This document shows, piece after piece, positions 1 to 9,515 of a stretch of DNA of 64,000 bases. Each line of letters starts with the position of its first letter. The stretch's first letter is position 1. The translations under genes and the position numbers were made by a program. Source of the stretch: Gemmatimonadota bacterium (lineage in GTDB: Bacteria > Gemmatimonadota > Gemmatimonadetes > Gemmatimonadales > Gemmatimonadaceae); contig JACPFW010000035.1 in NCBI GenBank assembly GCA_016182795.1, positions 25,929-89,928 of the forward strand, read 5' to 3'. Below the pieces are notes generated by a model. That model worked only from the letters and a program-made list of their open reading frames with translations. It was not told the DNA's origin and did no database searches.

Positions 1-3000
1 TGCCCGTTGAAGGTCGCGTGCGGAAGGTTGTCCACGACGATGTCAGGGATCACGCCTTCCTGCTCAATCAACCACTTTCCGTCCGGTCCGTACACTCCCA
101 TCATCGGCGCGCGGGCCACGCCGCCATCGGAAAGCGTATTCGCGCCGCTCAGCCAGATCTCGCCGCCCCACGTGCGCGCGCCAATGACCGTGCCGAGTCC
201 GAGACGACGGAACCCTTCGGCCACCGCCTCGCCGTCCGAGGCGGTCTCCTGATCGACGAGCATCACCATGTGACCGCGGAAGGCGCCCTGCATGTTCCAG
301 TACGGCTCGCCCGCGCGGTCCTTCCAGTACATCCACGCCTTGCGCAACAGGATCTCCAGTACCCACGGGTCAATGTTGCCGCCGCGGTTCTGCCGCATGT
401 CGAGCACCAGCCCCTGCCGGTTGAAGACCGGATTGAACTCGCGGTAGAACTGGTTGATATCGCCGGTGCCCATGGCCCGCAGGTGCACGTAGCCAATGGC
501 GCCATTGCTCTGCTGTTCGGTGGCCAGCCGGCGCGTGTATTCCCAGTCGGCGTAGCGCAGGGCGCTTTCGTTGCCAATCGGCACGACGACGATGTCGCGC
601 GGCGCCTGCCCGTCGGACGCGATCGTGAGCAGCACCTGCTTGCCCACCTGGTTGCGCAGCAGTTCGCCGATGTCGCGCGAGTCGAGCGCGCGCACGCCGT
701 TGACCGCCGTGATCACGTCGCCGTTCTTCACGCCGAGGTCCGGGTCGGCAAGCGGCGAGCGCTCGGCCGGGTAGTCCGGGTCGGTGCGATAGATGTACTC
801 GATGCGATAACCGCCCTTGGCGGTGTCGCGCAGGAGGCGCGCACCGAGCGACGCCACCGGAATGTTGTCGTCGCCGCGCCGCAAGTCGCCGCCGCCGACC
901 GACGTGTGCAGCGCCGACAGCTCGCCGACCGCCCAGCCGATCAGGTCGCTGAGTTCGGCCCGCGTCGTGATGCGCGCGACGAGCGGGAGGTACTTGTTGA
1001 GCGTGGCCTTGTAGTCCACGCCATGCATGCCCGGATCGTAGAACCAGTCGCGCTCGAGTCGCCACGCGTCGACGAAGATCTGCCGGAAGTCGTCGCGCAC
1101 GTCGATGCTGAAGCTCCAGCCGGCGAGGTCCACGCGGTTCTCGCTCATGCGCGATTCCTTGGTCGCGCGGGCGTCGATGACGTGCAGCGCGGCGCCCTTG
1201 CGCACCAGCATCTTCTTGCCGTTGCCCGAGAGTTCGGCGGAGCGGATGTCCTCGACCATCACCACCGGTTCCGGCTTCTCGTTGCCGATCTTCAGTCCAA
1301 CGAGGTCGGTCTTCGCGTCGGCGCCCGAACCAGCCGAGGTGTAGAACAGCACTTCGGAGTTGATGGCCAGCCAGCCGTAGTTCCCCGACGGCACGGGAAC
1401 GCGGCGGATGCGCATTGGCAGTCCATCAAGCTCAATCTGCACGGCGCGGGACGTCGTATCGGCCGGCTTCGCGGGCACGGCCGGCTTGCGCAGTTCATCG
1501 TCGGGCTGGAACGGCGACCGCAGCCCCGGGCGCAGCGCCACCTGGTAGATCTCCATCTCCTTGTCGAAGTACGGCTCTGGACGGCGATTGCCCCACGGCG
1601 CCCCGACCAGCGAGCGCAGGTTGCGGTCGGAGATGAAATAGATGAACTCGCCCTTGGGATCCCACGCCGGCGAGCGACTGTTGGTGCGGTCGCTGGTGCG
1701 CGCCACGCTCTTGCCCGATTCGACGCTGAAGATCTTTATCTGCTCAAACGAGTTGGCGGCCTGCATCACATAGGCAAGCCAGCGTCCGTCGGGCGACCAC
1801 GACATGCCGCCGAGTCCCTCACGGTTCTCGGAGACCTTGCGGGTCTCCTTGGACGCCAGGTTCATCACCCAGAGGTCGCGATTGTTGTCGCTCCACGCGA
1901 GCCACTTGCCGTCGGGCGACGGATAGCCGGCGAAACGCAGAATGCTGCCGTTGCGCGTGAGCGCGTCGTCGTTGCCCACGCCGTTGGCCGGCAGGCGCAC
2001 CCATTCCAGTTCGCCGCTCTCGTCGCTGAGCGCGACCAACGACTTGCCGTCAGGGGCGAAGACGGCGTCGCGGTAGCGCACGCTGTCCTTGCGGGTGGCG
2101 CGCACAAATCGACCGCCCTTGACCGGCGCCACGAAGACGCGACCGCGCGAGGTGAGCGCCACGCGGTCGCCGTCGTGCGACAGATGCGCCGACGTCAGGT
2201 AGATCAATGGGTCACCGACCCAGTTCTCGCGGAGCTGGTCGAGATCGGTGGCGAGCGTGATCGGAATCAGCTTGGTCTGGCCGGAGGCGATGTCGAGCGT
2301 CCAGAGGTCGGCGCCGAGCTGATAGACGATGCGGCCGTTGGAGAGCGACGGGTCGCGCACGTCCCAGCCGGAGTGGCGCGTGATCTGCTTCTTATCCGAG
2401 CCGTCTTCGGCCATCGACCAGATGTTCATCGTGCCGTCACGGTCGCTGACGAAATAAACGCGGCCATTGTACCACATCGGCGAGTGGCTTTCGCCCTTGT
2501 AGTCGCCGGTGAGTTCCACCGCTTCCGACGCGCCGGTGGTGTACTTCCAGACATCGCGCGCGGTGCCGCCCGTGTACCGCTTGGTGACGTTGTTGTGGAA
2601 GACGGGGCGCGCGAAGTACAGCGTGCGACCCGACCCGTCGTACGAGGCCTCCGACGCGCCGACCAGCGGCACACGGGTGCGCGTGCCGCTGGTGATGTCT
2701 AGAAGGACGAGCGCGCTCTTCGGGATGCCCGCGTACTGCGTGGTCCGATAGACGAGCTTGCCGTCGGGTGTCCATGACGTGGCGATTGCCGCGTCGCCGT
2801 CGTACGTCCAGCGCGTCGGTGCGCCGCCTGTCACGGGCATCGTGTACAGCGCGGCGGGCCCTTCGTACCGGGCCGTGAACGCCAGCGTCTTGCCGTCGGG
2901 CGAGATGACGGGATCCGTCTCCTCGGCGGCGTGGCTGGTGAGCCGGTGGGCCAGGCCGCCGGCGAGGCCGACACTCCACAGGTCGCCTTCGGCGGCGAAC

Positions 3001-3122
3001 ACAATGGTCTGGCCGCTGACCGCTGGGAAGCGATAGAACCCGCGCGCTCCCTCGGTTGGCGTCTGCGCGTTGAGCGCGGCGGCGGCGAGCACGACGGCGA
3101 AGGACAGGCAACGACGCAACAT
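1..3122 (-). CDS. Tricorn-like S41 peptidase (3' end cut by window edge)
   Basis: Secreted or periplasmic serine protease of the tricorn/S41 type, expected to degrade peptides inside a propeller-capped chamber. The start is ATG 3122-3120, preceded by AGAGGA at good spacing, and gives a signal peptide (LSFAVVLAAAALNAQ, residues about 6-20). Residues about 30-620 are PD40/WD40-like repeats with SPDGK motifs. Then come a tricorn C1-like helical region, a PDZ-like segment (GVKNGDVITAVNG) and the S41 domain. The expected nucleophile is Ser962 in QETASDGEA. The frame is open to base 1, so only the extreme C-terminus is missing. It follows the DSD1-like gene by 35 nt on the same strand and may be cotranscribed. 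A paralogue lies at 32407-35754. Family call secure; substrate unknown. Confidence 0.93.
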   Translation of the reverse strand, partial: MLRRCLSFAVVLAAAALNAQTPTEGARGFYRFPAVSGQTIVFAAEGDLWSVGLAGGLAHRLTSHAAEETDPVISPDGKTLAFTARYEGPAALYTMPVTGGAPTRWTYDGDAAIATSWTPDGKLVYRTTQYAGIPKSALVLLDITSGTRTRVPLVGASEASYDGSGRTLYFARPVFHNNVTKRYTGGTARDVWKYTTGASEAVELTGDYKGESHSPMWYNGRVYFVSDRDGTMNIWSMAEDGSDKKQITRHSGWDVRDPSLSNGRIVYQLGADLWTLDIASGQTKLIPITLATDLDQLRENWVGDPLIYLTSAHLSHDGDRVALTSRGRVFVAPVKGGRFVRATRKDSVRYRDAVFAPDGKSLVALSDESGELEWVRLPANGVGNDDALTRNGSILRFAGYPSPDGKWLAWSDNNRDLWVMNLASKETRKVSENREGLGGMSWSPDGRWLAYVMQAANSFEQIKIFSVESGKSVARTSDRTNSRSPAWDPKGEFIYFISDRNLRSLVGAPWGNRRPEPYFDKEMEIYQVALRPGLRSPFQPDDELRKPAVPAKPADTTSRAVQIELDGLPMRIRRVPVPSGNYGWLAINSEVLFYTSAGSGADAKTDLVGLKIGNEKPEPVVMVEDIRSAELSGNGKKMLVRKGAALHVIDARATKESRMSENRVDLAGWSFSIDVRDDFRQIFVDAWRLERDWFYDPGMHGVDYKATLNKYLPLVARITTRAELSDLIGWAVGELSALHTSVGGGDLRRGDDNIPVASLGARLLRDTAKGGYRIEYIYRTDPDYPAERSPLADPDLGVKNGDVITAVNGVRALDSRDIGELLRNQVGKQVLLTIASDGQAPRDIVVVPIGNESALRYADWEYTRRLATEQQSNGAIGYVHLRAMGTGDINQFYREFNPVFNRQGLVLDMRQNRGGNIDPWVLEILLRKAWMYWKDRAGEPYWNMQGAFRGHMVMLVDQETASDGEAVAEGFRRLGLGTVIGARTWGGEIWLSGANTLSDGGVARAPMMGVYGPDGKWLIEQEGVIPDIVVDNLPHATFNG

Positions 3123-3157
3123 GAATGTTCCTCTTATCGAAAGTCCGAACCGCGCGT

Positions 3158-4282
3158 TCAGTACGTCCCGCCGCGCGCCGACACCGGCCACACACACTCC
3201 ACCCGCCTACCCCGCACGCCGACATACCAGTCGTACATATCAACCGTCGGATCGCAGTGCCCGGGGATGAGGCGCAGCTTCTCGCCGAGTTGCGGCGACG
3301 CGGTTTCGCTTGCCACGTCGAGCTTGCCGTGCTCGTCGGAGAAGTTGACGTATCGCACGTCGGGCCGGCCCCACACTTCGGGGAGACCCGAGTCCATGGA
3401 AACCGCCTTGGCGCCCGCATCGAGCACCGCGCGTCCCGGCACCGGGGCGCTCATCACGGTGGAAAGCACGAACAGCGCGTGCCGGAACGTGCTGACCGGC
3501 GCCCCCGCAGCGTCGAGATTCTTGGCGTAGTCGACATCCATGAAGATGTAGCTCCCCGCCTGCAGCTCGGTGAGCGCGCCGGCCGTCATCTCGAGGTCGA
3601 ACGTTCCCGTGCCAGCGCCGCCAATGATCGCGCACTCCAGGCGCTGGGCGCGCAGCGCGTCGCGCGTGCGGAGCGCGGCGTCGGTGGCGGCCTTCACAAG
3701 CGCGGCGCGCTCGGCGACCGTGCGCCGGTGCTGGGCGCTCCCCTGGTACGCCTGCAGTCCGCCGAAAATCAGGTGTTTCGATGCGGCGATGCGCTGCGCG
3801 AGCGCCACGGCAGCGGGTCCCGCCGCCACACCGCACCGCGCGCCGCCGACGTCGATCTCCACCAGCACCGTCATCCGCCGCCCCGACGCGGCGGCCGCCT
3901 GCTCGATCCACGCCACCTGCTCGGCGTCGTCCGCGCAGACCGCGATGTTGGTGATGGCCGACAGGGCGCAGAGCCGGGCGAGCTTGGTGGCACCGACCAC
4001 TTCGTTGCTGACGAGGATGTCGGGTACGCCGCCCCAGGCGAGCGCCTCGGCTTCGGCCACCTTCTGTACGCAGCAGCCCACGGCGCCGTGCGCCATCAGT
4101 CGCTTGGCGATGATCGGCGATTTGTGGGTCTTGGCGTGCGGACGAAGCTTCACGCCGGTCGGCGCGACGAGCGTCGTCATCCGGTCGATGTTGTAGTCGA
4201 ACGCGTCGAGGTCGATCAGCAGCGCGGGGGTGTCCACTTCATCTTCGCGCATGCCGGGCACAGCGGGCGGGGTCTGCCGCAT
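3158..4282 (-). CDS. DSD1-family PLP enzyme (D-threonine/D-3-hydroxyaspartate aldolase-like)
   Basis: 374-residue fold-type III PLP enzyme: an alanine-racemase-like N-terminal barrel followed by the D-serine-dehydratase-like C-terminal domain. The PLP lysine lies in the RPHAKTHK motif (residues 47-54). The C-terminal metal site reads GHCDPTVD, giving His342 and Asp344. Characterised aldolases of the family use His-x-Asp, while eukaryotic D-serine dehydratases use His-x-Cys, so an aldolase acting on D-beta-hydroxy amino acids is more likely than a dehydratase; this is inference. It lies directly upstream of the tricorn-like protease on the same strand. No clear Shine-Dalgarno was seen before ATG 4282. 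No secretion signal, so cytosolic. Confidence 0.88.
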   Translation of the reverse strand: MRQTPPAVPGMREDEVDTPALLIDLDAFDYNIDRMTTLVAPTGVKLRPHAKTHKSPIIAKRLMAHGAVGCCVQKVAEAEALAWGGVPDILVSNEVVGATKLARLCALSAITNIAVCADDAEQVAWIEQAAAASGRRMTVLVEIDVGGARCGVAAGPAAVALAQRIAASKHLIFGGLQAYQGSAQHRRTVAERAALVKAATDAALRTRDALRAQRLECAIIGGAGTGTFDLEMTAGALTELQAGSYIFMDVDYAKNLDAAGAPVSTFRHALFVLSTVMSAPVPGRAVLDAGAKAVSMDSGLPEVWGRPDVRYVNFSDEHGKLDVASETASPQLGEKLRLIPGHCDPTVDMYDWYVGVRGRRVECVWPVSARGGTY

Positions 4283-4411
4283 GGGGAAAGTCCAGGGGTC
4301 TGGGGCGCCGCACAGAGAAGATCGTGCGCGGCAGGCGCGCTGTCGAGCATATTCCGACGCTTTCCGACGAGTGCACTATGGTTTCCGACGACCGAGGGAA
4401 GGATTAAGGCA

Positions 4412-5836
4412 GTGAGAGTCAACCTTGCCATTCTGATCTTCGCGCTGACGCTCGTCGCGACGCTCGCGGTTTCGTATCTCGGGCGCCGCCACGAGGCGCG
4501 CAAACGCGGCGGCGCGCTGGCCGGGCAGGGGTTGAACCGATGGCTCGTCGGGCTCAGTGCCGGCGCCACCGCCAATAGCGGCTTCGTGGTCACGGCGGCG
4601 GTGGGATTGGGCTACAGCTTCGGGGCCCGCTGGCTGCTGCTCCCGCTCGGCTGGCTGGCCGGTGACGTGCTGTTCTGGATCGTCTTCCCGCAACGGATCA
4701 ATCGTGCGGGCGCCGAGGCGCGCGCCACGACGCTCACCGACGTGGTGGTCAACGGTCTCCCCGCGCGACCCAAGCGAGTCCTTCAGGCGCTCATCGGATC
4801 CATCACGCTCGTCTGCCTCGGCGGCTACGTCTCGGCGCAGTGGGTGTCGGGCCAGAAGTTCCTGATGGGGGCGTTCGGCATCGGCAGCGTTGTCTCACTG
4901 CTCGTCTTCGCGGCCGTCATCGTTATCTACAGCTCGCTGGGCGGTTTTCGCGGCTCGGTCTACGCCGACACTTTGCAGGCGATCATTCGGATCGTCGGCA
5001 CTCTGATTGCTGGCACCGCGGTCTGGATTGTGGCGGCTCGAGATCCAGCGGCGTTCTGGGCCAATCTGCAGGCCGCCGGGCCCGACTTTCTGGCACTTGT
5101 CCCGACGGACGGCGCGCTCGCCGCCCTCGCATCGAGCGCGGGGTTCGCCGCGGCGGCGCTCGGGTTCGGGCTCGGCCAGCCGCAGATCGTGACGCGGTAC
5201 CTCGCCGGTGCCAGCCCGCGCGAGACCCAGCAGGCGTGGTGGATCTACATGCTGTTCGTCCAGTCCACGTGGCTCGCGATGACGATCTTCGGCGTCGCGC
5301 TGCGCGGCGTCATGCCGGGGCTGACGGATCCCGAGATGGGACTCAGCGCCTTTCATCGCGAGATGACGGGCCCGATTGTGACGGGCATCATCGCCGCCGA
5401 CATCTTCGCCACGATTGCCGCCACCTCCAACGGCATTCTGGTCGCCATGGCCCAGACGCTTACCGTAGACCTGTGGCGTCCGCGGCTGGCCAGCGAGACC
5501 GCGCATCGCGATCTCTGGGTGCCGACGGCGATCCTCGGCGCCGGCACGATGATCATGTCGCTCTCGCTGCACAGTACGGTGAAGGATCTTGCGTTGTCGT
5601 CCGTGGGCATCATGGGCGCCGGCCTGGCGCCGGCGATGATCATCCGGGTGCTGCGGTGGCGTTACGTGCCCGACGCGCTCCTCTGGGTTGTGCTCAGCGG
5701 CTTTGCGACGGCGACGCTCTGGATGTACTTCGGCTACGATGACATCATCAACGAGGCCGCACCCGGCATTTGCGTCGGCCTCGCCGTCAACGCGCTTCTC
5801 GCGCGTTCCTGGTCCCGAACCGCAATCGCCGAGTGA
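4412..5836 (+). CDS. Sodium:solute symporter (SSS family)
   Basis: 474-residue multi-spanning inner-membrane transporter of the PutP/SSS family, with about 12-13 hydrophobic helices and the family features GGFRGSVYADTLQ and GLGQPQIVTRYLA. The reading frame stays open far upstream, but homology begins only at the GTG at 4412, which has GGGAAGGA eight bases before it; the upstream part is antisense to the DSD1-like gene. The substrate cannot be read from sequence; family members carry proline, sugars, short acids or betaines. The stop is 4 nt before the next gene, an EgtD-like methyltransferase, so the two are very likely cotranscribed and might handle related small methylated amines (inference). 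Confidence 0.9.
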   Translation: MRVNLAILIFALTLVATLAVSYLGRRHEARKRGGALAGQGLNRWLVGLSAGATANSGFVVTAAVGLGYSFGARWLLLPLGWLAGDVLFWIVFPQRINRAGAEARATTLTDVVVNGLPARPKRVLQALIGSITLVCLGGYVSAQWVSGQKFLMGAFGIGSVVSLLVFAAVIVIYSSLGGFRGSVYADTLQAIIRIVGTLIAGTAVWIVAARDPAAFWANLQAAGPDFLALVPTDGALAALASSAGFAAAALGFGLGQPQIVTRYLAGASPRETQQAWWIYMLFVQSTWLAMTIFGVALRGVMPGLTDPEMGLSAFHREMTGPIVTGIIAADIFATIAATSNGILVAMAQTLTVDLWRPRLASETAHRDLWVPTAILGAGTMIMSLSLHSTVKDLALSSVGIMGAGLAPAMIIRVLRWRYVPDALLWVVLSGFATATLWMYFGYDDIINEAAPGICVGLAVNALLARSWSRTAIAE

Positions 5837-5840
5837 CGGA

Positions 5841-7277
5841 GTGACGTACTTCAACCAGAAACAGAGCGACACGCGCGATTGGCGCTGGTCCATCAAGAGC
5901 GAGATCATCAAGGATCTCCTCGGCGCCTTCAACATGCGCGATGCGGTGGAGGCGGTCTTTCCGTCCGCCCAGGATCGCTCCCGGGTGGACGAGATCACCA
6001 CGGCGTCGTACAAGTGGTCGACCCACTACCCCACGAAATACCGGTACTTCTTCGACAAGCTGGCCACGACGCTCGGCTGCGAGCCCACGGTGCACGGGCT
6101 GACCCTCGTGCGGGCGTCGGTGGACGAGTTCATCGAGCTGCTGCCGGAAAACCGGCGCGAGCAGGCGCGGAAGGTCGTGCGCAAGCTCACGGGGCATGTG
6201 TCCGAGCCGACGCCGCAGTCCACGTCGCGCGAAAGCCGCGCGGTCCCCGACGCCGAGTCCACCCGGCAGGGCGCGCGTTTCGTGCGCCTGAATCACACGA
6301 AGGACTTCGAATCGCTCACGTCGGGCGTGAAGGCCGGGCTCCTCGACACCCGCAACTACTACTCGACCGCCGACGCGGCCGATGTCTGGCAGAACCTCGT
6401 CTCCGCCGAGTCGTACCGCATGTACGACCAGTGCAAGGCCGGACTGCGGGCCCTGCTGCAGGACGCCCACTGGCTGGATGCCCTGCGCGAAACGCCGCTC
6501 ACCACGGCGGTGATGCTTGCCGGCGGCGGGGCGCCGACCAAGGATCTCGTGATACTGCGGAGTCTGCTCGATCAACCGGCGGTGCAGGGAAAGACCGTCA
6601 GCCTGGTGCTGGTCGACATCAACTTCTACATGCTGTATCAGTCCAGGCGGCTGCTCGACCGCGCCCGCGCCGAGTCGCCGTGGAGTGATCGCGTGAACTT
6701 CGAGTACGTCATCGACGACGTGCTGGCGCTCGGTGATTCAGGCGAGGTGTTTCATCGCGAGGGTCCCACCCTGTTCGCGATCACCGGCGGGACCATTGGG
6801 AACCTCAGCGAGATGAAGTTCTTCCGCTCGCTCAACCGCATCGCCGAACCGCGCGATCTGCTCATCGTCAGCGCCGACACGGTCGACGGACTCCCCCCGA
6901 ACGAGGTCAAGGAGGAGCTGGAGCGGAAGTACAATCACGAGGAGATGCGGCGGTTCATCACCCCTGGGGTGCGCGCGGTGATCGACGAGCTTGGCCTGCC
7001 GCTGTCGGTGCAGGATGCGTTGCGGACGGTCGAGGTGCGCGTGCGGCCCGACGCGGAATCGGGACTCAGCGACGTGCCCGGAAGCTGGAGCGTGGCGCTC
7101 GTGCAGCCGGCCGCGCACCGGGAAGTCACGCTGCTGAGTTCCACGCGCTACGTCTCGGACGAGCTGGAGGCGTTCATCGCCCGACTCGGGTGGGAGCTGA
7201 TCTGTGCGGTGCCCAGTCCGGCCAACGCGCACTATGTACAGTTCTGCTTCCGGCGCCGGAGCGCCGAATCGGCCTGA
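5841..7277 (+). CDS. EgtD-like SAM-dependent methyltransferase with extra N-terminal domain
   Basis: 478 residues. The C-terminal half matches the Methyltransf_33/EgtD fold: GGTIGNL (about 316-322, equivalent to GSTIGN of EgtD, SAM site) followed by a DLLIVSADTVDG strand. EgtD makes histidine betaine for ergothioneine synthesis. In EgtD the substrate imidazole is held by Glu in an E-x-S-x-K-Y stretch; here the aligned stretch is LLSSTRY (about 431-437), so that Glu is absent and histidine is a doubtful substrate. The first 170 or so residues are an unrecognised, probably helical domain. Start taken at GTG 5841, 4 nt after the symporter stop; the ribosome site is weak and an internal start is possible. 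Confidence 0.72.
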   Translation: MTYFNQKQSDTRDWRWSIKSEIIKDLLGAFNMRDAVEAVFPSAQDRSRVDEITTASYKWSTHYPTKYRYFFDKLATTLGCEPTVHGLTLVRASVDEFIELLPENRREQARKVVRKLTGHVSEPTPQSTSRESRAVPDAESTRQGARFVRLNHTKDFESLTSGVKAGLLDTRNYYSTADAADVWQNLVSAESYRMYDQCKAGLRALLQDAHWLDALRETPLTTAVMLAGGGAPTKDLVILRSLLDQPAVQGKTVSLVLVDINFYMLYQSRRLLDRARAESPWSDRVNFEYVIDDVLALGDSGEVFHREGPTLFAITGGTIGNLSEMKFFRSLNRIAEPRDLLIVSADTVDGLPPNEVKEELERKYNHEEMRRFITPGVRAVIDELGLPLSVQDALRTVEVRVRPDAESGLSDVPGSWSVALVQPAAHREVTLLSSTRYVSDELEAFIARLGWELICAVPSPANAHYVQFCFRRRSAESA

Positions 7278-7393
7278 AACGAAGGCCGGTGACCGGGTTT
7301 CCGGACCTTTCCGGGGCTTTCCGTTGAGTGGCGGTTGCGCGTCCTAGGCTTTCCGGCTGGGCCGCGGTAGCGTGCTCCACAAGGAGGACGCCC

Positions 7394-8152
7394 ATGACCG
7401 CTACTCGCCTGCTCATCACACCAGCCGTGGCACTGCTGTGCCTGGCGTCAATCGCTCCACCCGCCGATGCTCAGCGCCTGTCGGGCGACGGGTTTCTCTT
7501 CGGCGCGCCCAAGGCCAGCGTCGCCGTCCGGTTCGGCTATGCGGCGCCATCGGCCGGCAGCGACCTGTTTTCGTTCGTGACCGATGAACTGTCGCTGCGC
7601 CGAAGCGACTTCGGAACGTTCAACTATGGTGCCGATCTCGCCGTTCCGGTGCGCCCGCGCTGGCACGTCGTGCTCAGCGCGGACATTGGCGGGATGGACA
7701 AGAAGTCAGACTATCGCGAGTGGCAGGACAACTCGGGCCTGCCCATCGAACAGTCGACGTCGTTCAAACGACAAGCGTACGCCGCCAGCATCCGGTACTA
7801 TCTGCGTCCGGTCGGGCGGTCGCTGAGCACCTTCGCGTGGATCCCGGCGCGATTCGCTCCGTGGGCAAGCGCCGGCGTTGGACGCACGTACTACAAATTC
7901 GCGCAGCGCGGCGACTTTGTGGATTTCACCAACAGCAATCGAATCTTCGCGGACTCCTACAAGTCCGCGGCGTGGGGATTCACCGCGCAGGCCGCAGCGG
8001 GTTTCGACTGGAGCCTCTCTCCCCGCTTTGCCATGACAACGCAAGCCAAGTACCTCCGGGGGAAGGCCGATCTCGGCCTCGACTACTCCGGCTTTGCACC
8101 TATCGACCTGTCCGGGCTGAGCATGACCGGCGGGCTGGCTGTCAGGTTCTGA
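7394..8152 (+). CDS. Outer-membrane beta-barrel protein
   Basis: 252 residues. ATG 7394 is preceded by a perfect AAGGAGG at 7381-7387. A signal peptide (LLITPAVALLCLASIAPPADA) is followed by alternating hydrophobic/polar strands (ASVAVRFGYA, WHVVLSADIG, AYAASIRYYLR, FAMTTQAKYLRG) and the sequence ends GLAVRF, the terminal aromatic typical of barrels inserted by the BAM machinery. The size suggests an eight-stranded barrel. No enzymatic motif; function unknown. The stop codon overlaps the GAGGAG ribosome site of the damaged reading frame that follows, so the two were probably one transcript. Confidence 0.75.
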   Translation: MTATRLLITPAVALLCLASIAPPADAQRLSGDGFLFGAPKASVAVRFGYAAPSAGSDLFSFVTDELSLRRSDFGTFNYGADLAVPVRPRWHVVLSADIGGMDKKSDYREWQDNSGLPIEQSTSFKRQAYAASIRYYLRPVGRSLSTFAWIPARFAPWASAGVGRTYYKFAQRGDFVDFTNSNRIFADSYKSAAWGFTAQAAAGFDWSLSPRFAMTTQAKYLRGKADLGLDYSGFAPIDLSGLSMTGGLAVRF

Positions 8153-8162
8153 GGAGATCACC

Positions 8163-9403
8163 ATGAAAACCACAATCAGTCTCTCCATCGAGGGCCATCC
8201 CTTCATGTCTTAATCAAACTTCTTGCGACGGTAACGCTGGTTATGGCGCCGCTGTTTTTGTGAGAAAGGGCCGGCATTCTATCCCTTTGCTTGACGGCGG
8301 GCAAGGTGACGAGCCGCGACCTCATCGACGCCACGGCTGAACCTCGGGCCGTCACCCGCGATGGGTGCCAGGGCACGGAAACCGCGCAATGGTCCATGAC
8401 GGGCCGGCGGGTCTATATGCACAGCGCGCTCACCTGTGCGGATGGCACCAAGCGCACGAGTTCAGGCGTACTCTCGTTTACGGCGCCCAACCAGTGGCTC
8501 GACGTCCGCGGCCTCTCGCTGAATGGCGCGCCGTCGGGGATTGCCATTGGACGATTCGTCGCCGTGGAAGCCGCCGACAGTGCCGGCATTCCCGCTGACG
8601 TGTGGCGCGCCACTCCGTCGCGCACCGTCGTTGGCGAAGCTGCGGCGGTCGCGGCGGCGGCCCCACTGACGCTGACCGACATTGCCGATGTCGCCACGGT
8701 AGTACAGGCGGACGTCGCTTCGGCGTGGCTCGTGGAGCGCACACGGGGGCTCCTCCTGTCCATCGACGGCAGGCAGTTGGCGGCGTTGGCTGACAACGGT
8801 GTCCCGGGCTCCGTCATCGACGTGGCGGTGGCGCTCGCCTATCCGGACGTCTTCGGCATCGCGGCTGACTCCCGTGCGGCGCAGCGTCGCGTCGACACGC
8901 GGGCGCAGACCGCGCAGGCTCAGTATCGCGGGGTGTACGCCGGCAGGCCGATGTTCGGCTCCTACGACGATCCATACCTCTGGGCGCTTGACCCGTGGTA
9001 CTACTACGGGATGTACGGCGCCCGGTATGGCTATCGGTACGGCTACTATGGATATGGATACGGATTCGGTTATCCGTACGGCTATCCGTACGGCTACGGA
9101 TACGGCTATCCGTACGAGGGCTACGGTCGATTCGGCGGCGGATACTACACGGGGCCGGCGGTCATCGTGATCCGCAACGACGGCGCCGGCTCGACACCTC
9201 CGTCGCACGGGCGCGTGGTGAAGGGGCAGGGCTACACCAGCGGGGCAGGGGCCAACGGGCCCGTCGCCCGCGGCGGTGGTTCCTCGACGTCCTGGACGTC
9301 TGGCTCGGCGAGCATGAGTGCCGGCGGCAGTTCATCGTCCGGCTCCAGCGGCACGTCGTCCTCTTCGAGCGGCGGTGAGCGGACCGCGGTCAGGAAGCCG
9401 TAA
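8163..9403 (+). pseudogene. Tyr/Gly-rich secreted-type protein with disrupted 5' end
   Basis: A strong ribosome site (GAGGAG 8151-8156) precedes ATG 8163, but that frame stops after 16 codons. Two bases out of frame lies LIKLLATVTLVMAPLFL, which looks like a signal-peptide core, ended by TGA at 8261. The main frame is open from TTG 8291 to the stop at 9403 (370 codons) and has no export signal of its own. Its middle is a low-complexity run of Tyr-Gly-Tyr-Pro (about residues 235-295) and its tail is Gly/Ser-rich. Either the gene has decayed at its start through a frameshift plus a nonsense change, or translation begins at the TTG with a non-secreted product. I favour the first. Family not recognised. 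Confidence 0.55.
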
Positions 9404-9438
9404 GGCACGATTCAGCGGCAGCGCTCACAGCACACACG

Positions 9439-9466
9439 AACGCCCGGTGCGCAGAGCCCGGGCGTT
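9439..9466 (+). terminator. Hairpin terminator
   Basis: A nine-base perfect stem, AACGCCCGG pairing with CCGGGCGTT around a ten-base loop, 36 nt after the Tyr/Gly-rich frame and followed by CTGCTT. The T-run is short, so termination may be partial. Confidence 0.55.
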
Positions 9467-9478
9467 CTGCTTACTGAT

Positions 9479-9515
9479 ACCACGGATTGCACGGATCTTC
9501 ACGGATGAACACGGG
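9479..9515 (+). repeat. R1 repeat, single forward arm
   Basis: Quasi-periodic copy of the CACGGAT-word repeat: ACCACGGAT-TGCACGGAT-CTTCACGGAT-GAACACGGG. The same words occur at 11261, 31441, 35794, 42584 and 42771. Here only one arm is present; its complement lies beyond the next gene at 11261-11298. Confidence 0.8.

Noticed and set aside
18..2702. Long open frame on the plus strand opposite the tricorn-like protease
   Set aside because: Arg/His/Val-rich translation with no family resemblance; the minus-strand frame has signal peptide, propeller motifs and S41 active site. High GC leaves antisense frames open.
3125..4411. Upstream part of the symporter reading frame as an N-terminal domain
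   Set aside because: It is antisense to the DSD1-like gene and has no hydrophobic segments; a ribosome site precedes GTG 4412.
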